Assembly: GCA_030039815.1 (NCBI GenBank)
Contig: JASHUW010000535.1
Location: forward strand, 1 to 5,825
Source: Alphaproteobacteria bacterium
GTDB taxonomy: Bacteria > Pseudomonadota > Alphaproteobacteria > ATCC43930 > CGMCC-115725
Length of the DNA stretch: 5,825 nt
Reading direction: 5' to 3'
A program made the translations under genes and the position numbers. The notes under the pieces were generated by a model, which saw nothing but the letters and a program-made list of their open reading frames with translations, made no database searches and was not told the origin of the DNA. Positions 1 to 4,895 of this stretch are shown here, piece after piece; the first letter of the stretch is position 1, and each line of letters begins with the position of its first letter.

Positions 1-685
1 CTCGCTCGGAGGCGAGGAACATGACCGCGGCGCCGAGTTCGCCCGGCGCGATCGCGCGCCCGAGCGGCACCCGCTTCGCCATCGCCTCGGCATAGCCTTC
101 GGGGAACACCGTGCCGGCGCTGCCGAGCGCCAGCCCCGGCGCCACCAGATTGGCGCGAATGCCGTGCGGCGCCAGCTCCAGCGCGACGCCCCTCATCAGC
201 CATTCGAGCCCGCGCTTCGAGGTGCAATAAGCGAGGCCGTTGGTGCGCAGCACCTGGCCCGCCCCCGAGCCGATGAAGATGAACGCGCCCTTTCGCCCGG
301 CCGCGATCATCGCCGCCGCGAGCGCCTGGGTGATGAGAAACGGCGCGCGCAGATTGACGCCCATGATCCGGTCCCACATCTCGACCGGCGTGTCGAGCAG
401 CCCGCCAAACGGGTAGATGCCGGCATTGTTGACGACCACGTCCGGCACGAAGCGGTCGAGGATTTGCCGGCATAGCGCAGCGATCGAGTCCGGGTCGGTC
501 AGCTCGGCGGCTGCCGAGGCGACATCGCTGCCGAGCCGCCCGCAAACCGCCGCCAGCCCCGTCGCGTCACGATCGGTCAGGAACAGGCGCGCCCCCGCCG
601 CCGCGAAATCCGTCGCGAGCTGCGAGCCGTAAATCCCGGCCGCCCCGGTGATGACGACGGTCTTTCCGGCGAATTCCTGGGTCAT
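1..685 (-). CDS. Short-chain dehydrogenase/reductase (SDR), 3' end cut by window edge
   Basis: This is a classical SDR oxidoreductase, expected to be cytoplasmic and to interconvert a hydroxyl and a carbonyl group using NAD(P)(H). I translated 228 residues from the ATG at 685-683; the gene runs off the left edge, probably missing only some 20-30 C-terminal residues. Visible family marks are the Rossmann start VITGAAGIYG (residues 11-20), Asp38 at the end of strand 2 (usually favours NAD over NADP), NNAG (86-89), the structural Asn111, and the catalytic Ser140, Tyr153 and Lys157 (YCTSK) with the normal 13-residue Ser-Tyr spacing. The glycine motif is TGxxGxxG rather than the usual TGxxxGIG. 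The start is supported by a GGAGGA Shine-Dalgarno at 696-691, five bases upstream. It is transcribed divergently from the fumarylacetoacetase gene, so a shared pathway is possible but unproven. The substrate cannot be inferred. Confidence 0.93.
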   Translation of the reverse strand, partial: MTQEFAGKTVVITGAAGIYGSQLATDFAAAGARLFLTDRDATGLAAVCGRLGSDVASAAAELTDPDSIAALCRQILDRFVPDVVVNNAGIYPFGGLLDTPVEMWDRIMGVNLRAPFLITQALAAAMIAAGRKGAFIFIGSGAGQVLRTNGLAYCTSKRGLEWLMRGVALELAPHGIRANLVAPGLALGSAGTVFPEGYAEAMAKRVPLGRAIAPGELGAAVMFLASER

Positions 686-712
686 CTCGTTCCTCCGCTG
701 GGCGGTCGTTGC

Positions 713-765
713 GTCTTTCGAGGCGACCACCGGGTCAAGCCCGGTGGCCGCACCTCAGGACGAGG
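713..765 (-). repeat. REP-like palindromic element, copy 1 (inverted orientation)
   Basis: Read on the minus strand it begins CCTCGTCCTGAGGTGC (765-750) and ends CCTCGAAAGAC (723-713). These arms match copy 2 at 15 of 16 and 10 of 11 bases. The centre forms a perfect 8-bp hairpin, ccaccggg (727-734) with cccggtgg (740-747) around a 5-base loop, extended by gagg (720-723) pairing with cctc (753-756) across a small bulge. The family resembles the dispersed intergenic repeats I know from Bradyrhizobium and Rhodopseudomonas genomes; that attribution is from memory. It could act as a transcript-end or mRNA-stability element, or be a non-autonomous REP moved by a RAYT-like transposase. Confidence 0.75.
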
Positions 766-794
766 TTGGCCGGTTGATGGCATCAAGAAAAGCG

Positions 795-840
795 CCTCAT
801 CCTGAGGTGCCCCGGCGGGAAGCCGGGGCCTCGAAGGACG
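795..840 (+). repeat. REP-like palindromic element, copy 2 (forward orientation)
   Basis: It begins CCTCATCCTGAGGTGC (795-810) and ends CCTCGAAGGACG (829-840), the same arms as copy 1. The central stem is ccccggc (810-816) with gccgggg (822-828) around the loop gggaa, flanked by gagg (804-807) pairing with cctc (829-832) across a two-base bulge. The central sequence differs from copy 1 while pairing is retained, which points to selection on, or inheritance of, the folded structure. The left arm can also fold alone (cctca-tcc-tgagg, 795-807). Confidence 0.75.
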
Positions 841-924
841 CACTGATCCCCATCGAGCGTCAAACTCCGTGCGCGCCCGCCCGGCCCTGCGCTACAAAAG
901 ATCAGGTTCGGGGAGGACGGAACA

Positions 925-2262
925 ATGGCCATCAGCGCGATCGACGAAACCCATGATCCGAAGCGGCAGAGCTGGGTCGGGTCCGCGAACGGACACGCGG
1001 ATTTCCCATTGCAGAACCTGCCCTTTGGGGTGTTCAGCCCGCCCGGCAATTACGTGCCCGACGCCAAGGCGCGTGGCGGCATGGCAATCGGCGACAAGAT
1101 TTTCGACATCAAGGCCGCGCTTGCCGCCGGCCTGTTCTCCGACGAAGCGGCGATCGCGGCCAGGGCCGCGTCGGGCGGTTCGCTCAACCCGCTGATGGCG
1201 TTGGGCGCCGGCCCGCGCGTCGCGCTGCGCCGCCAGGTGTTCGACCTGCTGGCGACCGACGGCAAGAACGCCGCAAAGGCGCGCGATCTCGCCACGGCTA
1301 TCCTTCACGACGCCGATGTCTGCGCCATGCACGTCCCGGCCAAGGTGATGAGCTTCACCGACTTCTTCGCCGGCATTCACCACGCGACCAATGGCGGGCG
1401 GCGGCGCAACCCCAACGACCCGCTCGGCCCCAATTACAAATACGTGCCGGTCGCGTATCACAGCCGCGCCTCGTCGCTGCAGGTGTCGGGGCAGCCGATC
1501 CGCCGGCCAAGCGGTCAGCGCAAATTGCCCGAGGAGAATGCGCCGTCCTACGGCCCCTGCCGCAAGCTCGATTACGAGCTCGAAGTGGCGATCTGGCTCG
1601 GCCCCGGCAACCGCCAGGGCGAGCCCATCCCCATCTCGGAGGCGGCCGACCACATCGTCGGCCTGGGTTTCGTCAATGACTGGTCGGCCCGCGACATCCA
1701 GCAATGGGAGTCGGCGCCGCTCGGCCCCTTCCTCGGCAAGAGCTTCGGCTCGACCGTGTCGCCGTGGATCGTGACCATGGAGGCGCTGGCGCCGTTCCGC
1801 GTCGCCCAGCCGGCGCGCCCGGGCGGCGATCCTCGGCCGCTCCCCTATCTGTGGGACGAAGCCGACCAGAAAGCCGGCGCCTTCGCCATCGAGCTCGAAG
1901 CCTTCATCCTGACCGAGAAGATGCGGGCCAGCGGCCAGGCACCGCACCGCATGTCGCACAGCAACACGCTCGACCTCTACTGGACGATCGCGCAGATGGT
2001 CGCCCACCAGACCTGCAATGGCTGCAACATCGAGCCGGGCGATCTGTTCGGCACCGGCACGATCTCGGGTCCGACCCCGGAAGGCTGGGGTAGCCTCAGT
2101 GAGCTGTCGCGCGACGGGCAGCAGTCGAACCCGCTGTCCTCGGGCGAAACCCGCACCTTCCTCGAAGACGGCGACGAGGCGGTCTTCCGCGCTCACGCCC
2201 GGCGCGACGGCTACGTGTCGATCGGCTTCGGCGAATGCCGCGGGCGCGTGGTGGCGGGATAG
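925..2262 (+). CDS. fahA: Fumarylacetoacetase-family hydrolase
   Basis: The 445-residue protein matches fumarylacetoacetase (EC 3.7.1.2) along its full length, including the N-terminal domain (FPLQNLPFGVFS, 27-38) and the C-terminal FAH fold. The family enzyme splits fumarylacetoacetate to fumarate and acetoacetate, the last step of tyrosine/homogentisate breakdown, in the cytoplasm. By alignment from memory to the mammalian enzyme, the metal and catalytic residues are kept: Asp146, His153, Glu218, Glu220, Asp252, Arg256, Gln259, Lys272 and Glu393. Two substrate-side positions differ: Phe148 replaces Tyr, and the segment after HATN reads GGRRRN (157-162) rather than the usual VGxMFR; YHGR is YHSR (178-181). 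The ATG at 925 has GGGAGGA (911-917) seven bases upstream. The next gene begins five bases after its stop, implying one transcript. It may be a paralogue with a different acylpyruvate or diketo-acid substrate, so the symbol is provisional. Confidence 0.92.
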   Translation: MAISAIDETHDPKRQSWVGSANGHADFPLQNLPFGVFSPPGNYVPDAKARGGMAIGDKIFDIKAALAAGLFSDEAAIAARAASGGSLNPLMALGAGPRVALRRQVFDLLATDGKNAAKARDLATAILHDADVCAMHVPAKVMSFTDFFAGIHHATNGGRRRNPNDPLGPNYKYVPVAYHSRASSLQVSGQPIRRPSGQRKLPEENAPSYGPCRKLDYELEVAIWLGPGNRQGEPIPISEAADHIVGLGFVNDWSARDIQQWESAPLGPFLGKSFGSTVSPWIVTMEALAPFRVAQPARPGGDPRPLPYLWDEADQKAGAFAIELEAFILTEKMRASGQAPHRMSHSNTLDLYWTIAQMVAHQTCNGCNIEPGDLFGTGTISGPTPEGWGSLSELSRDGQQSNPLSSGETRTFLEDGDEAVFRAHARRDGYVSIGFGECRGRVVAG

Positions 2263-2267
2263 AAGCG

Positions 2268-3011
2268 ATGCCCGACGCACTCGGCTGGCGGATGAAGTTC
2301 GGCGTCATCGCGCCCTCGACCAACACGATCGTCCAGCCGGAATTCGACGCGATGCGGCCGGAAGGCGTCACCAACCATTTCGGCCGCATCCACATTCCCA
2401 ACGACCCGCTGCGAAACGACGACGATTTCACCCGCCTCATCGAAACCGTTCGGCGCGAGATCATGGCGGCGATCGACCGGGTCATGACCTGCGAGCCCGA
2501 TCATCTGATCATGGGCATGTCGTCGGAGACCTTCTGGGACGGGATCGAGGGCAGCGAAAAGCTGCGCGAGCGGGTCGAGACGCGGGCCGGCGTCAAGGTC
2601 ACGATGGGCTCGGACGCGGCACGTCAGGCCCTCGACCGGCACGGTGCGAAGCGCATTGCCGTGGTGACTCCGTACATGCCGGTTGCGGACCAGCAGGTAC
2701 GGCGCTTTTTTGCCGATTGCGGCTACGAGATCGTCAACCTCCTCGGCCTCAAGGGCGCGAGCCCGGTGTTGTACGCGCATGTCCAGGAAGGCGAATTGCG
2801 CGCCGCGATCCGCCGCGTCGACGGCCCTGGGGTGGACGCCATCGTCCAGGTCGGCACCAATCTGGCGATGGCGCGGCTCGCCGCCGTCGCCGAGGCCTGG
2901 CTGGAAAAGCCGGTAATCGCGATCAACACGGCCACTTATTGGTGGGCGCTGCGCGCCAACGGCATCGCTGATCGCATCGCCGGCTTCGGCTCGCTGCTGA
3001 GCCGGTTTTAG
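2268..3011 (+). CDS. Asp/Glu racemase-superfamily protein (maleate isomerase / arylmalonate decarboxylase-like), lacking catalytic Cys pair
   Basis: This 247-residue soluble protein has the duplicated alpha/beta layout of the Asp/Glu racemase, maleate cis-trans isomerase and arylmalonate decarboxylase superfamily. Marks are FGVIAPSTNT (11-20), HLIMGMSSETFW (79-90), RIAVVTPYMP (129-138, Tyr136 aligning with the decarboxylase's substrate-binding Tyr), DAIVQVGTN (190-198) and KPVIAINTATYWWALR (214-229). Family enzymes use one or two cysteines at the ends of two core strands. Here the first site reads G83-M-S85, glycine-serine as in arylmalonate decarboxylase, and the second reads G196-T-N198, with no Cys. 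The only cysteines are Cys75 and Cys151, outside these sites. Its activity is therefore unknown. I chose the ATG at 2268 because it leaves a five-base gap after the hydrolase stop and begins just before the first strand; an in-frame ATG at 2235 would overlap that gene by 28 bases, and neither has a strong Shine-Dalgarno. Co-transcription with the hydrolase suggests a shared catabolic route. Confidence 0.85.
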   Translation: MPDALGWRMKFGVIAPSTNTIVQPEFDAMRPEGVTNHFGRIHIPNDPLRNDDDFTRLIETVRREIMAAIDRVMTCEPDHLIMGMSSETFWDGIEGSEKLRERVETRAGVKVTMGSDAARQALDRHGAKRIAVVTPYMPVADQQVRRFFADCGYEIVNLLGLKGASPVLYAHVQEGELRAAIRRVDGPGVDAIVQVGTNLAMARLAAVAEAWLEKPVIAINTATYWWALRANGIADRIAGFGSLLSRF

Positions 3012-3019
3012 GCGCAGCG

Positions 3020-3039
3020 TCAAATACATTCAAATACAT
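3020..3039 (+). repeat. Perfect 10-bp tandem repeat, possible regulator site
   Basis: The decamer TCAAATACAT occurs twice with no gap (3020-3029 and 3030-3039), nine bases after the stop codon of the preceding gene. A 10-bp period puts the two copies on the same face of the helix, as in many sites bound by paired regulator subunits such as response regulators. Alternatively it is an A/T-rich upstream promoter element. No regulator can be named. Confidence 0.5.
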
Positions 3040-3061
3040 ACAGGGAAAAACCGCTGTCGCG

Positions 3062-3076
3062 TTAATGCTTCCTCAA
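3062..3076 (+). promoter_or_regulatory. CtrA-box-like site (TTAA-N7-TCAA)
   Basis: TTAA (3062-3065), seven bases, then TCAA (3073-3076) matches the alphaproteobacterial CtrA consensus TTAA-N7-TTAA at seven of eight positions. It lies 53 bases upstream of the kinase start codon, a plausible control position. A short one-mismatch match can occur by chance, and there is no experimental support. Confidence 0.25.
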
Positions 3077-3085
3077 CCGGGAAGC
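3067..3085 (+). terminator. Weak hairpin after the catabolic operon (doubtful terminator)
   Basis: gcttcc (3067-3072) pairs with ggaagc (3080-3085) around a seven-base loop. It lies 55 bases downstream of the stop at 3011. No T-run follows, so intrinsic termination is doubtful; it could be a 3' mRNA structure or part of the kinase leader. It overlaps the CtrA-like site. Confidence 0.2.
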
Positions 3086-3128
3086 GGCTTACTTGCGCGT
3101 CGATGAGACGTGTCCGTGAGCGATTCCG

Positions 3129-4895
3129 ATGACCGATCCGGAACACGCGGCAAAGGGTGAAATCAAGCGGCCTTCGGTGCCCCCGCGACCGTTGACGCTG
3201 CTGATCGCCTGCGGCGCCCTGTTCGCGGTCGCGCTGTTGGTCGTGACCAGCCTGGTCGCCGGCTATCTGCGGCAGCAGACGCTGGAGTCGAGCGAAGCCG
3301 GGCTGTCGCGGGTCGATGCGGTGCTTGTCGAGGCGGGCAACCGAACCCTCCTCACGGTCGAGGCGGTGCTCAGCGATATTGCCAGCCACATCCGCCTGGC
3401 CGATGTACCGCGGCCCGACGCCATCGCCCGCGACATCGGCGAGGCGGCCGTCGGCGCCCATCTCGATCGGCAGGTTGAGGCAACCCCGCAAATCGTCGGG
3501 ATCGCGTTGATCGGCGCCGACGGAACGGTCATCAGCCACACCGGCGGTTGGCCTTCCGGAGAGAGCAATGTCGCGGCTCGCGACTATTTTCTCGCACTGG
3601 CCAACCATTCGGGGCTGGAGTCTTCGATCGGCGCGCCGATCGCGCTTGAAAACGGTGGCATCAGGGTCATCCCGATCGCGCATAAGCTGCGGGCGACGAA
3701 TGGCGGCTTTGCCGGGCTCGCCGTCGCGACGCTGCCGGTAAGCGACTTCGAAACGCTCTATCGCGCCGTCCCGCTCGGCGATGATGGCGTCATCTCACTG
3801 ATGCGCCGCGACGGCACCGTCCTCGCGCAGTTTCCCCGCCAGCCCGATGCCGGCAACCAGCCGCCCAGCGCCACGCTGCTGGCGGCGCTCGCCGATGGCG
3901 CCCAGGGCATCATCGAGGACGACCGCGGCAAGCAGGGCCGCTGGTTCATCGACGCCGTGCAGCCGCTGGCCGATTATCCGGTCGCGGTGGTCGTCAGCTG
4001 TAGCGGGGCCCATGCGCTGGTCGGCTGGCCGCGCGAGGCGGCGATGTTCGCCGCCTTCGCCGTGTGCGGCGTCGTCGCGATCGGGCTGATGGTGACGCTG
4101 ATCGGGCGTCAGATCCGCACGCACAGCGCGCTCGCCACAATGCGCGCCGAGAAGATCGAGGTCGAGCATGCCCGCCTCGTCGCCGAAGCCGAGCTGCTCA
4201 AGAAGGAACGGCTGTCGGTGCTCGGCCAGTTCACCGCGACGGTGGCGAACGAATTGCGCAACCCGCTCTCGGCCATCCGCAACACGCTCTTCACGATGCG
4301 CGAGATCGCGCAGTCGAGCGGCCTGCAGCTCGATCGCCCGATCGCGCGGATTCAACGCAGCATCGCGCGTTGCGATCGGATCATCGGCGATCTGCTCGAA
4401 TACATCCGCAATCCCGAGCTCAGCCGCATCTCGGTCAATTTCGACGAGTGGCTGCGCGACGTGCTGGTCGAGCACGGCTTGCCGCCCGCGGTGACGCTGG
4501 TCGAGGAATACGCCGCGCCGGACACGATCGTGCGGATCGACGCCGACCGCATCCGCCACGTCGTCATCAATCTGATCGATAACGCGGCGCAGGCTCTGGG
4601 CGAAATGCCGCCGAGCGGCGGGCCGCTGCGCATCGCGGTCAAGAGCGCCGTGGTCGATGGCGCGCTTGAGCTTTCCGTTGCCGATACCGGACCGGGTATC
4701 CCGCCCGAGAACATGGCCCGCATCTTCGAGCCGCTGTTCAGCACCAAGAGCTTTGGCGCCGGTCTCGGCCTCTCGACCGTCAAGCAGATCGTCGTCCAGC
4801 ATGGCGGCACGATCGATATCGACAGCGAGCTCGGCAGAGGCACGCAGGTCACCATCCGCCTGCCGATCGAGCAGGTCATGAAAGTCGCGGCATGA
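3129..4895 (+). CDS. Cache-domain membrane sensor histidine kinase with Asn at the phosphoacceptor position
   Basis: This 588-residue inner-membrane sensor has TM1 (about 21-46), an extracytoplasmic Cache/PDC-like ligand domain (about 47-300; GADGTVISHTGG at 129-140, ARDYF at 150-154), TM2 (about 304-327), a coiled-coil linker (about 330-362), a dimerisation domain and a HATPase_c domain. The ATPase boxes look intact: N box NLIDN (481-485), G1 DTGPGIP (519-525), F box FEPLF (533-537) and G2 GAGLGLS (543-549). The H box reads ANELRNPL (373-380): Asn374 (AAC, 4248-4250) stands where family members have the phosphorylated His (CAC/CAT), while Glu375 and Asn378 remain. Canonical autophosphorylation should therefore be impossible; it may be a pseudokinase or an allosteric partner. 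The ATG at 3129 is the first possible start, because an in-frame TGA lies at 3117-3119. Its stop overlaps the next gene (ATGA), implying coupled translation. The ligand is unknown; Cache domains often bind small organic acids or amino acids. Confidence 0.93.
   Translation: MTDPEHAAKGEIKRPSVPPRPLTLLIACGALFAVALLVVTSLVAGYLRQQTLESSEAGLSRVDAVLVEAGNRTLLTVEAVLSDIASHIRLADVPRPDAIARDIGEAAVGAHLDRQVEATPQIVGIALIGADGTVISHTGGWPSGESNVAARDYFLALANHSGLESSIGAPIALENGGIRVIPIAHKLRATNGGFAGLAVATLPVSDFETLYRAVPLGDDGVISLMRRDGTVLAQFPRQPDAGNQPPSATLLAALADGAQGIIEDDRGKQGRWFIDAVQPLADYPVAVVVSCSGAHALVGWPREAAMFAAFAVCGVVAIGLMVTLIGRQIRTHSALATMRAEKIEVEHARLVAEAELLKKERLSVLGQFTATVANELRNPLSAIRNTLFTMREIAQSSGLQLDRPIARIQRSIARCDRIIGDLLEYIRNPELSRISVNFDEWLRDVLVEHGLPPAVTLVEEYAAPDTIVRIDADRIRHVVINLIDNAAQALGEMPPSGGPLRIAVKSAVVDGALELSVADTGPGIPPENMARIFEPLFSTKSFGAGLGLSTVKQIVVQHGGTIDIDSELGRGTQVTIRLPIEQVMKVAA

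Larger units (their letters stand above)
686..924. other. Divergent intergenic region between SDR and fumarylacetoacetase genes
   Basis: This 239-base gap must hold the promoters of both flanking divergent genes. Most of its centre is taken by two REP-like hairpin elements (listed separately). Between the right element and the plus-strand gene lie about 84 bases, including TACAAA at 893-898, a possible -10 hexamer for the plus strand, but I see no convincing -35 partner 17 bases upstream. The fumarylacetoacetase Shine-Dalgarno (GGGAGGA, 911-917) is strong. I find no credible protein-coding gene here; the short open frames crossing it lack family features. Confidence 0.6.
3012..3128. other. 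Intergenic region upstream of the sensor kinase gene
   Basis: This 117-base gap separates the catabolic pair from the signalling pair and is visibly richer in A/T than the coding DNA around it, so it probably holds the promoter of the kinase operon. It contains a perfect 10-bp tandem repeat, a CtrA-box-like sequence and a small hairpin (each listed). I could not find a convincing sigma-70 -35/-10 pair. Confidence 0.55.

Noticed and set aside
164..632. Short plus-strand open frames within the SDR region
   Set aside because: They are antisense to a clear SDR frame and have no family features or convincing ribosome binding sites.
858..863. TTGACG on the minus strand as a -35 box for the SDR gene
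   Set aside because: No acceptable -10 hexamer lies 16-18 bases downstream, and it is about 170 bases from the start codon beyond both repeats.
2235..2267. Upstream ATG at 2235 as the start of the racemase-superfamily gene
   Set aside because: It would overlap the hydrolase by 28 bases, adds a Gly/Arg-rich tail before the first strand, and has no Shine-Dalgarno; the ATG at 2268 fits the family start better.
892..2280. Long open frame on the minus strand (462 codons) opposite the fumarylacetoacetase gene
   Set aside because: It is an antisense shadow of a GC-rich gene: the translation is low-complexity and rich in Arg, Ala, Gly, Val and His, with no family motifs, while the opposite strand encodes a clear full-length enzyme.
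2018..2971. Plus-strand open frame of 317 codons overlapping the hydrolase and the racemase-superfamily gene
   Set aside because: It is an out-of-frame shadow, Arg/Pro/Ala-rich, with no recognisable domain; both overlapped frames have strong family matches.
3625..3642. Perfect 18-bp palindrome CGATCGGCGCGCCGATCG
   Set aside because: It lies inside the Cache domain coding region and is explained by the codons for Ser-Ile-Gly-Ala-Pro-Ile in a GC-rich genome; no partner site was seen.
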